Positions 1-12,030 of a DNA stretch of 64,000 nucleotides are shown here, in pieces (position 1 is the stretch's first letter; the number at the start of each line of letters is the position of its first letter). Origin of the DNA: Mycoplana azooxidifex. GTDB taxonomy: Bacteria > Pseudomonadota > Alphaproteobacteria > Rhizobiales > Rhizobiaceae. Location: positions 1-64,000 of the forward strand of contig NZ_JACIEE010000015.1 of assembly GCF_014196765.1 (NCBI RefSeq). The letters are read 5' to 3'. Position numbers and translations under genes: made by a program. The notes under the pieces were generated by a model, which made no database searches, was not told where the DNA came from, and worked only from the letters and a program-made list of their open reading frames with translations.

Positions 1-284
1 AACCCCGACCAGCCGCATGCTCGGGCGCTGATCGGCAGAGCCAGTGTCGCGTTTCTAACTGGCTGGCGACGTCGCACTGCTAACCGGCTTTGACATTGTT
101 TGTAGCCGCAAAGTTAGAATGTCCTGATCCTGCAAAGTTGGAATGTCACTCTCCCCGGGTTTTGATGACCTGGGAGATTGTGGATGGGATTGATTGTGAT
201 GAGCAACCGCGATCTGCAACGCATCGTGCCCTTTCGTTCCAAGCGCCGGACAGGATAGCATGTCGTCGGCGACCGGGAGGCATC
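1..284. other. Intergenic leader with an 18 bp imperfect direct repeat
   Basis: No coding region is convincing here. Two near-identical 18-mers (GCAAAGTTAGAATGTCCT at 108-125 and GCAAAGTTGGAATGTCAC at 132-149) lie in direct orientation with a 24 bp period. Such short repeats in an otherwise empty leader resemble the multiple terminal repeats of some insertion sequences, for example IS21-like ends, but no transposase is present. The IS origin is an inference. Confidence 0.4.
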
Positions 285-1463
285 ATGGCGGACGACAGAC
301 GGTATTGGCTGCGCAAGGACGATGCGGAGGCTTCCAGGGCGAGCTTTCCTGAGCTCTTTTTCGATCTCGTCTTCGTCTTCGCGCTGATCCAGCTGTCGGA
401 GACGCTGGCGGAAGACTTCACGTACGGCATCGCAATCGAATCCCTCCTTTTCATCCTGGCGCTCTGGTGGGTGTGGATCCATACGACCTGGGTCACCAAC
501 CTGCTGGATTCCGAGATCGTTCCGGTCAGGATATTTCTGTTCGCGCTGATGTTCCTCGGGATCGTCCTTGCGATCTCGCTTCCCAAAGCATTCACGGACA
601 TGGGGCTCGTCTTCGCCCTCGCCTATTGCGCGATGCAACTCAGCCGTTCGCTCTTTGCGCTCTACGCGTTCCGCGACGGCGATCCCGCAGCATTCACCAC
701 CTTCCTGCGGATCACCGCCTGGCTTATGGTGTCCGGCGCGCTGTGGGTTGCCGGCGGCCTGTCGGAACCGCATTTGCGCGTTCTTTTCTGGGTAGCCGCA
801 CTCGCGGTCGAATACATCGGCCCCGTGGTGCGCTACTGGCTGCCGTCGATCGGTGCTGCGCCGCCCGAGGCTCTCAACGTCGATGGCGAACACCTGGCCG
901 AGCGCTGTGCGCTATTCGTCATCATCGCGCTCGGCGAGACCATCCTGACCACGGGAAAGAACGCCTCGGCTCATCTGGAAAATGCCGGAACGGTACCGGT
1001 CCTCGTGCTCGCCTTTCTTACCACCGTGCTGATGTGGTGGCTCTACTTCCATCACGGACAGGAGAAGGCGGCCGAGAAGGCGGAACGGACGAGCAAGCCG
1101 CAGGAGACCGCCCAGCATCTCTTCACCTACTGCCACCTGCCGATCATCGCCGGCATCATCCTGACCGCCGTCGGCGAGGATTTCAGCCTCTCCCACCCGT
1201 TCGAGAGCGGTTCGGGCAGCAGCGCCGTGGCGCTTCTCGGCGGCCCTGCCCTCTACCTCGCCGGCCTCGGCTGGATGAGAGCGGCCTCGTCGCGCATGGT
1301 TCCCTATGCGCATATTGTCGGCACCGCCCTGCTCGGCATCGCCTACCTGCTGGTATCGAACACCACCAATTTTCTCATTCAGTTCACTGCGGCGGCAATC
1401 CTGCTCGGCGTGGCCGTCGGGGAAGCCGCAGCCGTGAAATGGTACGGCTCCCGCGCCGCCTGA
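285..1463 (+). CDS. Low temperature requirement protein A (LtrA) family membrane protein
   Basis: A 392-residue protein that begins with a hydrophilic stretch and the LtrA hallmark PELFFDLVF at residues 22-30, followed by many hydrophobic segments typical of this polytopic family. LtrA was named in Listeria for growth at low temperature; its biochemical role is unknown. I chose the ATG at 285 because GGGAGG lies 5 bases upstream and the family motif starts soon after; the open frame continues upstream to 90 but that part has no family resemblance. The gene stands alone, followed by an EF-G-like gene 146 bases downstream on the same strand. Family assignment is firm, function is not. Confidence 0.85.
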   Translation: MADDRRYWLRKDDAEASRASFPELFFDLVFVFALIQLSETLAEDFTYGIAIESLLFILALWWVWIHTTWVTNLLDSEIVPVRIFLFALMFLGIVLAISLPKAFTDMGLVFALAYCAMQLSRSLFALYAFRDGDPAAFTTFLRITAWLMVSGALWVAGGLSEPHLRVLFWVAALAVEYIGPVVRYWLPSIGAAPPEALNVDGEHLAERCALFVIIALGETILTTGKNASAHLENAGTVPVLVLAFLTTVLMWWLYFHHGQEKAAEKAERTSKPQETAQHLFTYCHLPIIAGIILTAVGEDFSLSHPFESGSGSSAVALLGGPALYLAGLGWMRAASSRMVPYAHIVGTALLGIAYLLVSNTTNFLIQFTAAAILLGVAVGEAAAVKWYGSRAA

Positions 1464-1609
1464 ACCTGGCCGCCTGATCCTGACGGCCGCCGATCGCAGC
1501 CGGAGCCAGGGTGGCGACCGGGCACGGCTTGTGCCTTGAAAGAAAATTCGATTCCCTCTCTGGCACTTCCCTCCGCTTCGCGTCATCCTATTTGAAGGAG
1601 AGAGTTGCG

Positions 1610-3586
1610 ATGCTGGCAGAGGGAGGAATGCCGATGCGCTGCTTTGCCGTAGTCGGCCCGTCGCAGACGGGCAAATCGACGCTCGTCGAAAAACTGGGCG
1701 CGCTGGAGGGTGGAGGGAAGAAGAACGCCTCGCCATCCGGATTGAACCTGTGCACCTTCGAATACGGGGGCGAGGCCTGGTGCGCGCTCGATACGCCCGG
1801 CTCGGTCGAAGCCATCGCGCATGCGCAGAACGCGCTTCTCGCCAGCGACGCCTGCATCCTGTGTGTTTCACCGGCGCCGGAAGAAGCCGTGCTGGCCGCG
1901 CCCTACCTGCGGGTCATAGAGGCGTCCGGGACCCCCTGCATCATCTTCGTCAACCGGATCGACGAGCCGCGCGGCCGCATCCGCGACGTGATCGCGGCGC
2001 TCCAGGATTATGCCGGCCATACGCTCGTGCTCCGGCAAGTGCCGATCCGCGAGGGCGAGACGATTGTCGGCAGCGTCGATCTCATTTCCGAGCGGGCCTG
2101 GCGCTACCGCGAAGGCCAGACTTCCAATCTCGTCGCCCTGCCGAAGGACGTCACGGAGCGCGAACAGGAGGCGCGCACCGAGCTTCTCGAGCATCTCTCG
2201 GAGTTCGACGACTGGCTGCTGGAGGAGTTGATCGAGGATCGCGAACCAGATGGCGCCGCCCTCTATTCCATCGCCACCCGCATCCTGAAGGAAAACCGCA
2301 TCACCCCCGTCTTCATCGGCTCGGCCGGCCACGGCAACGGCATGCAGCGGCTGATGAAGGCGCTCCGCCACGAGGCGCCGCCGGTCGAGGCCCTGCGCGA
2401 CAGGCTCGCCGCGGCAGCCGGCGCCGACATTGCCGCCATAACCTTCCACGCCTTCCACCGCCAGAACATCGGCAAGACGGTGCTGGGCCGCGCGCTCGGG
2501 GAGATCAAGCAGGCTGCCGCACTGGGCGAAGGCGGGCTCGGCACGCTGCAGGATCCGATCGCCTCCCGCCCGATCGCGAACGGCCTGCTTGCACCGGGCG
2601 AGGTGTTCGCCTCGGTCAAGTCGGATCGCCTGCCGATCCCTGCCCTGCTCGCGGTCGGCACAACATTCCCGCCGCCGGACTGGACGGCTCCGCCCTCGCC
2701 CATGCTCGAGCGAATCCTCGTGCCGAGCAACGAGCGCGACGAGACCAAGCTTTCCTCGGCGCTTGCCAAGATCGCAGAGACCGACCGCGGCCTGCGGCTG
2801 TCGCAGGAAGAGGGCACGGGCGCCTACCTCATCAGCATCCAGGGCCTCCTCCACCTGCGCGAGGTCGCAAGGACGCTCTCCGACGTCTTCCACATCGTCG
2901 TGGAGGACCAGCCCCCGAGCCCCGTCTACCGGGAAACCGTCTCACGGCCGTCCGAGGTCCATTACCGCCACCGCAAGCAGACGGGCGGCGCCGGCCAGTT
3001 CGCCGACGTGAAGCTCGGCGTCCATCCGAACGGCCGCGGCGACGGCTTTTCCTTTGCCGAGGTCGTCAAGGGCGGCGCGGTACCGCGCAACTTCATCCCG
3101 GCCGTGGAGGCCGGCGCGCGCGAGGCGATGGACAAGGGCCCGCTCGGCTTCGGCGTGATCGATGTCGGCGTGACCCTGACGGACGGCCAGCATCATGCCG
3201 TCGACAGTTCCGAATATGCCTTTCGCACCGCCGCCAAGATGGGGGCGCGGCAGGCCATGGCGCAAGCCGCTCCTGTCCTGATGCAGCCGATAGCCCGCGT
3301 CGAGATCCACATCCCCTCCGTCTATACCGGCGGGCTGGTGCAGATCGTCTCGGCGCTCAAGGGCCAGGTGCTCGGTTTCGATCGCGACGAGGCAGCCAAG
3401 GGCTGGGACACCTTCCGCGCCCTCATTCCGGCCAGCACGCTCGAGGACCTGGCCCGCTCGCTCCGCTCGGCCACCCAGGGCATCGGCTATTTCTCCAAGG
3501 CGTTCGACCACTTCGAGGAAGTCTACGGAAAGGAGGCGGACGCGATCGTCGCTGCACACGGGCAGCACATGGCGCACGGCCAATGA
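1610..3586 (+). CDS. Elongation factor G-like translational GTPase with degenerate G domain
   Basis: A 658-residue protein with EF-G layout: N-terminal G domain, then domains II to V, with a recognisable EF-G C-terminal half. The P-loop GPSQTGKST is at residues 16-24, DTPG at 61-64 and NRID (for NKxD) at 115-118. Two features depart from canonical EF-G: the catalytic histidine after DTPG is serine (Ser65), and the effector loop between P-loop and DTPG is shortened. The start at 1610 follows AAGGAGAG with good spacing. EF-G paralogues of about this length are common in Rhizobiales; whether this one translocates on ribosomes is unknown. It is not next to rpsL, rpsG or tuf, so it is not the housekeeping fusA. 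Confidence 0.85.
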   Translation: MLAEGGMPMRCFAVVGPSQTGKSTLVEKLGALEGGGKKNASPSGLNLCTFEYGGEAWCALDTPGSVEAIAHAQNALLASDACILCVSPAPEEAVLAAPYLRVIEASGTPCIIFVNRIDEPRGRIRDVIAALQDYAGHTLVLRQVPIREGETIVGSVDLISERAWRYREGQTSNLVALPKDVTEREQEARTELLEHLSEFDDWLLEELIEDREPDGAALYSIATRILKENRITPVFIGSAGHGNGMQRLMKALRHEAPPVEALRDRLAAAAGADIAAITFHAFHRQNIGKTVLGRALGEIKQAAALGEGGLGTLQDPIASRPIANGLLAPGEVFASVKSDRLPIPALLAVGTTFPPPDWTAPPSPMLERILVPSNERDETKLSSALAKIAETDRGLRLSQEEGTGAYLISIQGLLHLREVARTLSDVFHIVVEDQPPSPVYRETVSRPSEVHYRHRKQTGGAGQFADVKLGVHPNGRGDGFSFAEVVKGGAVPRNFIPAVEAGAREAMDKGPLGFGVIDVGVTLTDGQHHAVDSSEYAFRTAAKMGARQAMAQAAPVLMQPIARVEIHIPSVYTGGLVQIVSALKGQVLGFDRDEAAKGWDTFRALIPASTLEDLARSLRSATQGIGYFSKAFDHFEEVYGKEADAIVAAHGQHMAHGQ

Positions 3587-3803
3587 AGCGCCTCCGGCGG
3601 GCCTGCTGCGTACTGACGATCCACCCCATGCCGGCAACTTGGGCATGATAGCTGCCATGTACATGAACATAGTCTTTTAACATATGGAATATACGTCATT
3701 AAATGACTTCATAGCAACCGACGGACGGCCTCGCGTCCGTCCTCTGACCTCTTCCAAATCGCGCGATGTGCGCTAGTTTTGACAGGTGGGATCGGAACGC
3801 GCC

Positions 3804-4226
3804 ATGAAGATCGTCCGGGCAGCCTTTGCCATCTGCATGCTTCTATTGCCGCCGGCAGGGCCGGCTAATGCAGACGACCCGGTCGAGACCGTGCAGAACG
3901 TGATCGCGTCGCAGATCGAGGCTTTCCTGCGCGACGACGCGGCGGCGGCCTACGCCTTCGCCTCCCCGACCATCCGGCAGAAGTTTCCCGACGAGGCGTC
4001 CTTCTTCGACATGGTCAGGCGTGGCTATGCGCCCGTCTACCGTCCCGGCAATTTTGCCTTCGGCCGCAGCAAGGTCACAGGCGACACCGTCCTGCAGGAG
4101 GTGCTGATCAGTGGCAGCGACGGAAAGGACTGGACGGCCGTCTACCAGGTCGTCCGGCAGTCCGACGGCAGCTACAAGATCAACGGCGTGCACATGATAC
4201 GCGCGGCGCCAGGATCGGGCATCTGA
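3804..4226 (+). CDS. DUF4864 domain secreted protein
   Basis: A 140-residue protein starting with a Sec signal peptide (basic MKIVR, hydrophobic core, probable cleavage after ANA near residue 24). The mature part (two segments around IEAFLRDDAAAAYAFASP and WTAVYQVVRQSDGSYKI) fits the NTF2-like DUF4864 family found across alphaproteobacteria. No catalytic residues are known for the family. The ATG at 3804 is preferred over 3786 because it begins the signal peptide directly. It is convergent with tgt. Function unknown; periplasmic location inferred. Confidence 0.75.
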   Translation: MKIVRAAFAICMLLLPPAGPANADDPVETVQNVIASQIEAFLRDDAAAAYAFASPTIRQKFPDEASFFDMVRRGYAPVYRPGNFAFGRSKVTGDTVLQEVLISGSDGKDWTAVYQVVRQSDGSYKINGVHMIRAAPGSGI

Positions 4227-4307
4227 ACGGTCCTCGCGTTGATCTATATTGTCAGAAAAAGACGATATCGCCTTGATTAAATTTGTTATAGTGTGGGCTG
4301 ATCGGTT

Positions 4308-5447
4308 TCAGACGCCCTTCTTCGCTTCCGCCTCGCCGCGCGCCCAGCCCTCCTGCGTCTCCGCCATGAAGTCGGAGTAGCGGCCCCCTTCGATCGCCGC
4401 GCGAATGCCGGCCATCAGCTCCTGGTAATAGGCCAGGTTGCTCCAGGTCAGCAGCATGCCCCCGAGCGACTCGTTGGAGCGCACCAGATGATGCAGGTAG
4501 GCGCGCGAGTAGTCATGGCTCGCCGGGCAGGCCGACTGCTCGTCGAGCGGACGCATGTCCTCGGCATGGCGGGCGTTGCGGATGTTGATGCGGCCGTGAC
4601 GGGTGAACGCCAGCCCGTGGCGTCCGGAGCGGGTCGGCATCACGCAGTCGAACATGTCGATGCCGTGGGCGACCGATTTCAGGATGTCGTCCGGCGTGCC
4701 GACGCCCATCAGGTAGCGCGGCTTCTCGAACGGCAGGTGCGGACAGGTGGTGTCGATCATCTCCAGCATGACCGCCTGCGGCTCGCCGACGGCCAGGCCG
4801 CCGATGGCATAGCCCTTGAGGTCGAGGCCGGAAAGCGCCTGCGCCGAGCGCACGCGCAGGTCGGCGATGTCGCCGCCCTGGACGATGCCGAACATCGCCT
4901 TGCCCGGCTGGTCGCCAAACGCGATCTTGCAGCGCTCGGCCCAGCGGTAGGACATCTCCATCGCCCGCTCGATCTCTTTCGGTTCCGCAGGCAGCCGCAC
5001 GCATTCGTCGAGCTGCATCTGGATGTCGCTGTCGAGCAGGCCCTGGATCTCGATCGAGCGTTCCGGCGACATGTGGTGCAGCGAGCCGTCGACATGGCTC
5101 TTGAAGGTAACACCCTGCTCGTCGAGCTTGCGCAGGCCGGAGAGCGACATGACCTGGAAGCCGCCGGAATCGGTCAGGATCGGCCAGGGCCAGCGGATCA
5201 GCTCGTGCAGGCCGCCGAGCCGGGCGACACGCTCGGCGCCGGGACGCAGCATCAGGTGATAGGTATTGCCGAGGATGATGTCGGCGCCAAGGTCGCGCAC
5301 CTGGTTGAGATACATCGCCTTGACCGTACCGACCGTACCGACCGGCATGAAGGCCGGCGTGCGGATCGTGCCGCGCGGCATGGAGACTTCGCCGCGCCGC
5401 GCCTTGCCATCGGTCGCAAGCAGCTTGAATTCGAAGCGTTCGGTCAT
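4308..5447 (-). CDS. tgt: tRNA-guanine transglycosylase (queuine tRNA-ribosyltransferase)
   Basis: Bacterial Tgt of 379 residues, which exchanges the wobble guanine of GUN-anticodon tRNAs for preQ1. The protein shows the N-terminal [21 protein letters not shown] region, the active-site DSGGFQ segment and the GGLAVGEP region. The zinc site is partly unusual as read: the [15 protein letters not shown] region supplies the usual Cys and His ligands. The start codon overlaps the queA stop by 4 bases (ATGA), indicating translational coupling in a queA-tgt operon. Downstream it converges with the DUF4864 gene. Confidence 0.97.
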   Translation of the reverse strand: MTERFEFKLLATDGKARRGEVSMPRGTIRTPAFMPVGTVGTVKAMYLNQVRDLGADIILGNTYHLMLRPGAERVARLGGLHELIRWPWPILTDSGGFQVMSLSGLRKLDEQGVTFKSHVDGSLHHMSPERSIEIQGLLDSDIQMQLDECVRLPAEPKEIERAMEMSYRWAERCKIAFGDQPGKAMFGIVQGGDIADLRVRSAQALSGLDLKGYAIGGLAVGEPQAVMLEMIDTTCPHLPFEKPRYLMGVGTPDDILKSVAHGIDMFDCVMPTRSGRHGLAFTRHGRINIRNARHAEDMRPLDEQSACPASHDYSRAYLHHLVRSNESLGGMLLTWSNLAYYQELMAGIRAAIEGGRYSDFMAETQEGWARGEAEAKKGV

Positions 5448-6529
5448 GGTTCTTTCCGGAAAAGCAGGCTGGCGTCGCCATAGGAGTAGAAGCGGTAGCC
5501 GGTCTCGATGGCGTGCTGATAGGCTGCCCGCATCGTCTCCAGCCCGCTGAAGGCCGAGACGAGCATGAACAGCGTCGACTTCGGCAGATGGAAATTGGTC
5601 ATCAGCACGTCGGCCGTGCGAAACCGGTATCCCGGCGTGATGAAGATGCCGGTGGCGCCCGACCAGGGCTCGATCGTGCCGTCCTCGCGTGCCGCACTCT
5701 CCAGCAGCCTCAGCGAGGTCGTGCCGACGCAGACGATCCGCCCGCCGCGCGCCCGCACGGCGTTCAGCGCCTCGGCCGTCCGCTTTCCGACGTTGCCGAT
5801 CTCCTGGTGCATGACATGGTCGTCGGTGTCGTCCGCCTTGACCGGCAGGAACGTCCCCGCCCCCACGTGCAGCGTCACGAAATGACGCTCGACACCCTTG
5901 CGATCGAGCGCGTCGAACAGCGTCTCGGTGAAATGCAGGCCGGCCGTCGGGGCAGCTACGGCGCCCTCCTCGCGGGCATAGATCGTCTGGTAGTCGCGGC
6001 GGTCGTCTGCGTCGTCCTCGCGCTTCGAGGCGATATAGGGCGGCAGCGGGATATGGCCGACTGCAGCGATCGCCTCGTCGAGGATCGGGCCCGAAACATC
6101 GAAGCGCAGCGTCACCTCACCGCCCTCGCCCTTTTCCTCCACGGTGGCGTCGAGCGAGCCGAGCAGGCAGGCATTGCCGCCATGGCCGAAGGCGATGCGG
6201 TCGCCGACCTTGATCCGCTTGCCGGGCCTGGCGAAGGCCTTCCAGCGATCGGCCGCCATCCGCATGTGCAGCGTGGCCGAGACCTGCTGCCCGCCCGCCC
6301 CTTCCCGGTGCCGGATGCCTTCCAGTTGCGCTGGGATCACGCGCGTATCGTTGAAAACGAGGGCGTCGCCCGCCTGCAGGAATCCCGGCAGGTCGCCGAC
6401 GTGGCGGTCCTCGAAGGGCTCGGCCTCGCCGGGGCGGACGACGAGCAGCCGCGCCGCCTCGCGCGGGGTCACCGGGCGTAGGGCGATCCGCTCCTCGGGG
6501 AGCTCGAAGTCGAAAAGGTCAATGCGCAT
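5444..6529 (-). CDS. queA: S-adenosylmethionine:tRNA ribosyltransferase-isomerase
   Basis: QueA transfers and isomerises the ribosyl part of S-adenosylmethionine to preQ1-tRNA to make epoxyqueuosine, the step after Tgt. The 361-residue protein starts [19 protein letters not shown], the conserved N-terminus, and contains [10 protein letters not shown] and [10 protein letters not shown], both signature segments. I place the start at 6529 rather than 6568 because the family begins at MRIDLFDF. The stop overlaps the tgt start by 4 bases. ppiB lies upstream on the same strand, separated by 110 bases that contain a hairpin. Confidence 0.97.
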   Translation of the reverse strand: MRIDLFDFELPEERIALRPVTPREAARLLVVRPGEAEPFEDRHVGDLPGFLQAGDALVFNDTRVIPAQLEGIRHREGAGGQQVSATLHMRMAADRWKAFARPGKRIKVGDRIAFGHGGNACLLGSLDATVEEKGEGGEVTLRFDVSGPILDEAIAAVGHIPLPPYIASKREDDADDRRDYQTIYAREEGAVAAPTAGLHFTETLFDALDRKGVERHFVTLHVGAGTFLPVKADDTDDHVMHQEIGNVGKRTAEALNAVRARGGRIVCVGTTSLRLLESAAREDGTIEPWSGATGIFITPGYRFRTADVLMTNFHLPKSTLFMLVSAFSGLETMRAAYQHAIETGYRFYSYGDASLLFRKEP

Positions 6530-6580
6530 CGGGACAAGGGTCTTCAGGTTCGCCGTGCGATAAACCATTTCGGCGGAAAA

Positions 6581-6624
6581 GGGAAACCCGCCCCGGCGCT
6601 TGCGCGCAAACGGAGCGGGTTCCC
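6581..6624 (-). terminator. Hairpin downstream of ppiB
   Basis: Inverted arms around GGGAAACCCGC and GCGGGTTCCC flank a GC-rich loop just after the ppiB stop. On the minus strand the hairpin is followed by TTTCCCTTTTCC. This is compatible with a factor-independent terminator or attenuator between ppiB and queA, though the U tract is interrupted and the stem has a mismatch. Confidence 0.45.
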
Positions 6625-6639
6625 GGCAGGTTACAGCGA

Positions 6640-7149
6640 TCAGGCGTCGGCTGCGACCTTCATGGAGACGATCGTGTCGGGATCCTTCACGGGCTCGCCG
6701 CGCTTGATCTTGTCGATGTTGTCCATGCCTTCGATGACCTGGCCCCAGACCGAATACTGCTTGTTCAGCCAGGGGGAGTCGGTGAAGCAGATGAAGAACT
6801 GCGAGTTCGCCGAGTTCGGCATCTGGCTGCGGGCCATCGAGCAGGTGCCGCGGACGTGGCTCATGTTCGAGAATTCGGCCTTCAGGTCCGGCTTGTCCGA
6901 GCCGCCCATGCCGGCGCGGGCGGGATTGAAGTCCTTGCCGGCGGTCTTGCCGTACTGGACGTCGCCGGTCTGGGCCATGAAGTCCTCGATGACGCGGTGG
7001 AACACGACGCCGTCATAGGCGCCCTCGCGCGTCAGCTCCTTGATGCGAGCGACGTGGCCGGGGGCGAGATCCGGCAGAAGCTGGATCACGACCTTGCCCT
7101 TCGAGGTCTCCATGATGATGGTGTTTTCCGGATCCTTGATCTCGGCCAT
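6640..7149 (-). CDS. ppiB: Cytoplasmic cyclophilin-type peptidyl-prolyl isomerase
   Basis: A 169-residue single-domain cyclophilin that speeds cis-trans isomerisation of peptidyl-prolyl bonds. The core motifs are visible: [16 protein letters not shown] (catalytic Arg in FHRV), [17 protein letters not shown], and a [17 protein letters not shown] segment. There is no signal peptide, so it should act in the cytoplasm, unlike the adjacent ppiA. The two cyclophilin genes are only 25 bases apart on the same strand and probably arose by duplication, an arrangement seen widely in Rhizobiaceae. Confidence 0.95.
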   Translation of the reverse strand: MAEIKDPENTIIMETSKGKVVIQLLPDLAPGHVARIKELTREGAYDGVVFHRVIEDFMAQTGDVQYGKTAGKDFNPARAGMGGSDKPDLKAEFSNMSHVRGTCSMARSQMPNSANSQFFICFTDSPWLNKQYSVWGQVIEGMDNIDKIKRGEPVKDPDTIVSMKVAADA

Positions 7150-7174
7150 GGTCTTTCTCCTTGGTTTGGAAGGC

Positions 7175-7744
7175 TTACTTTCCGACGGTGACCTTGATCA
7201 TCCGGTCGGGGTCGGCGACGGCGCCGTTGTTGGCATCGTCGCCGCGCTTGATCTTGTCGACGTTCTCCATGCCTTCGACGACCTGGCCGACGACCGTGTA
7301 CTGGCCGTTCAGGAAGTCGCCGGGGGCGAACATGATGAAGAACTGCGAGTTGGCGGAATTGGGATCCTGGGAGCGTGCCATGCCGACCGTGCCGCGCACG
7401 AACGGCACGTCCGAGAACTCGGCCGGCAGGTTCTGTTCCGAAGAGCCACCAGTGCCGGCGGCCGATGCGTCGAAGCCCTGCTCCATGTCGCCGTACTGGA
7501 CGTCGCCGGTCTGCGCCATGAACCCGTCGATGACGCGGTGGAAGGCGACGTTGTCGTATTCGCCCTTTTCGGCCAGCGCCTTGATGCGCTCGACATGCTT
7601 GGGCGCGACATCCGGACGCAGCTCGATGACGACCGGGCCGTCCTTCAGCTGGATCGTCAGGTAGTCCTTCGCCTGGGCCCAGGCGCTGCCGCTGGCGGTA
7701 GCAAGAAGGAGGGCGCCGGCAAGGGCGTACTTGAAGAGTTTCAT
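7175..7744 (-). CDS. ppiA: Secreted cyclophilin-type peptidyl-prolyl isomerase
   Basis: A 189-residue cyclophilin with an N-terminal signal peptide (MKLFKYALAGALLLATASG, probable cleavage after SAWA), so the enzyme is expected in the periplasm. The domain carries VAFHRVIDGFMAQTGD and [19 protein letters not shown] at 7744 is preferred to the in-frame GTG at 7750 because a GGAG box lies 5 bases upstream of the ATG. It lies between coaD and ppiB in the same orientation, 25 bases from coaD's stop. Confidence 0.93.
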   Translation of the reverse strand: MKLFKYALAGALLLATASGSAWAQAKDYLTIQLKDGPVVIELRPDVAPKHVERIKALAEKGEYDNVAFHRVIDGFMAQTGDVQYGDMEQGFDASAAGTGGSSEQNLPAEFSDVPFVRGTVGMARSQDPNSANSQFFIMFAPGDFLNGQYTVVGQVVEGMENVDKIKRGDDANNGAVADPDRMIKVTVGK

Positions 7745-7769
7745 GGTCACTCCGTTTCGTTGAAAAGGG

Positions 7770-8264
7770 TCAGGTGCGCCTGCGCGCCTTCAACGCCGCA
7801 TCGACGACCCGGGGAACAAAGGCGCTGACGTCACCGCCCATCCCCGCGATCTGACGAACCAATGTGGCGGTTATGGGTCGCGATGCAACCCCCGCAGGCA
7901 GGAATACGGTCTGGACGTCCGGTGCCATCTGCTGGTTCATGCCGGCCATCTGCATCTCGTAGTCGAGATCGGTGCCGTCGCGCAGGCCCCGGATCAGGAG
8001 ATGTGCGGCATGCGACCGGGCCGCATCGACCACCAGCCTGTCGAAGGAGACGACGCTGACATCGGCGGCGCGCGCAGGCAGCGCCTCGGCGATTGCCTGC
8101 CGGATCAGCTCCGCACGCTCATCGAAGGAAAACAGCGGCGTCTTGCCGGGATGGATGCCGATCGCGACGACCACCTTCGGCGCAATGTTCAGCGCCTGCA
8201 CAAGCACATCGAGGTGCCCGTTGGTGATCGGGTCGAAGGAACCCGGATAGAAGGCGACGGCCAT
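7770..8264 (-). CDS. coaD: Phosphopantetheine adenylyltransferase
   Basis: CoaD makes dephospho-CoA from 4'-phosphopantetheine and ATP, the penultimate step of coenzyme A synthesis. The 164-residue protein shows the nucleotidyltransferase TxGH-type motif in [14 protein letters not shown] near the N-terminus, [14 protein letters not shown] in the centre and the family's late ISSRxxSS-like segment as [14 protein letters not shown]. Length is normal. It leads into ppiA on the same strand and lies downstream of gyrA, the conserved gyrA-coaD order in Rhizobiaceae, although here about 700 bases and two small opposite-strand frames separate them. Confidence 0.95.
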   Translation of the reverse strand: MAVAFYPGSFDPITNGHLDVLVQALNIAPKVVVAIGIHPGKTPLFSFDERAELIRQAIAEALPARAADVSVVSFDRLVVDAARSHAAHLLIRGLRDGTDLDYEMQMAGMNQQMAPDVQTVFLPAGVASRPITATLVRQIAGMGGDVSAFVPRVVDAALKARRRT

Positions 8265-8491
8265 GGCGTTTTCCCGTTTTGGCGCGTTGTGTCACGCGGC
8301 AGAGCCATAAGCAAGAGAGCGGCCGGCCGAAGCCATCGGTGTCCCCGTCAAAGTGACCAGAGCACCGGTCCGCCGCCGCTCTTGCTTTGGTGCGCATATA
8401 GGTGGCCGGGAACAAATGCCGAAGCAGCGGCGTTCTGGTGGCAAGTTCAATCAAGGGAATGCGTTTTCCGATCGGAAAAAGGAAAAGCACC

Positions 8492-8632
8492 ATGGCACTC
8501 GCACTACTCTGCATGACGATGTTCGTCCTCCTCACCACGGCCAGCATGCGGGCCACCCGCCGCGAAGCGCGCCAGAGCGCCATCGCAGCCAGCCCGCGCG
8601 GCAAGTGGATCCGCACCCACCGGGAGGCCTGA
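8492..8632 (+). CDS. Small membrane protein, 46 residues (first of a pair)
   Basis: A short frame starting MALALLCMTMFVLLTTASM, one hydrophobic segment followed by a basic, Arg-rich tail. GGAAAAG lies 4 bases before the ATG. It ends two bases before the next small gene, and both are exactly 46 codons, run in the same direction and have the same plan (single membrane helix plus basic tail). A strong terminator follows the pair. No family is recognised. The ribosome sites and terminator argue for real genes, but the short length leaves doubt. Confidence 0.5.
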   Translation: MALALLCMTMFVLLTTASMRATRREARQSAIAASPRGKWIRTHREA

Positions 8633-8634
8633 GC

Positions 8635-8775
8635 ATGACCGTCGTGATGATGTTTTTCGCCATCCTGATCAGCACGATCTTCACCGTCGACTTCTCGCGG
8701 ACCATCCTGGCACTGCGCCAGGAACGGATCGCGATCAGGGCGATGAGACGGAAAGCAGGCGGCTTCGACGTGTAG
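8635..8775 (+). CDS. Small membrane protein, 46 residues (second of a pair)
   Basis: Begins MTVVMMFFAILISTIFTVDF, one predicted membrane helix, then a charged region rich in Arg (QERIAIRAMRRK). GGGAGG lies 8 bases upstream inside the end of the previous frame, and the start is 2 bases after its stop, so the two would be translated together. No known family is recognised. Convergent with gyrA across a bidirectional-looking hairpin. Confidence 0.5.
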   Translation: MTVVMMFFAILISTIFTVDFSRTILALRQERIAIRAMRRKAGGFDV

Positions 8776-8893
8776 TCAGCCGAGGCACGGGAGCCGGGAT
8801 GAAGGCAACACCGGATACCGATGCCAGACGCTGACACGTCCCCTTGCCGCCGTCCTTGCAGGCGCCCCCGTCAGGTGGCCGATCTGCATGAAG

Positions 8894-8920
8894 AAAGGCC
8901 GGCGCCATGCGCCGGCCTTT
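8894..8920 (+). terminator. Rho-independent terminator between the small-gene pair and gyrA
   Basis: A perfect 12 bp stem (AAAGGCCGGCGC with GCGCCGGCCTTT) closed by a CAT loop and followed on the plus strand by CCCTTTTTCT. On the minus strand it lies downstream of gyrA with TTTCTT at its base, so it may serve both directions. Confidence 0.85.
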
Positions 8921-8967
8921 CCCTTTTTCTAGCCCTGTTCGGCAATGGTGCCGCGGTGACGGTGTCC

Positions 8968-11793
<2,826 letters not shown>

Positions 11794-12030
11794 TGTCTGT
11801 CACGATCTTTGTTCAGAATCAGTGCGGATTTTATAGCCTAACGGCTTGAACTGCGCCAATTTTGCGGGAGGTTTTGAACAGTCTTTTGCCAGAAATCCGC
11901 CAATTGCCGCAATTTGATGGCGCCTGTGGACGGCGTCCGCCGCCTGCCCTTCCCTTCCCCCCGTCTCTCGCCTAACAATGGTGCAAAGCGCGTCGCCAGA
12001 ATGCGCGAGGCCGGCACAGGGGATCGCCGC

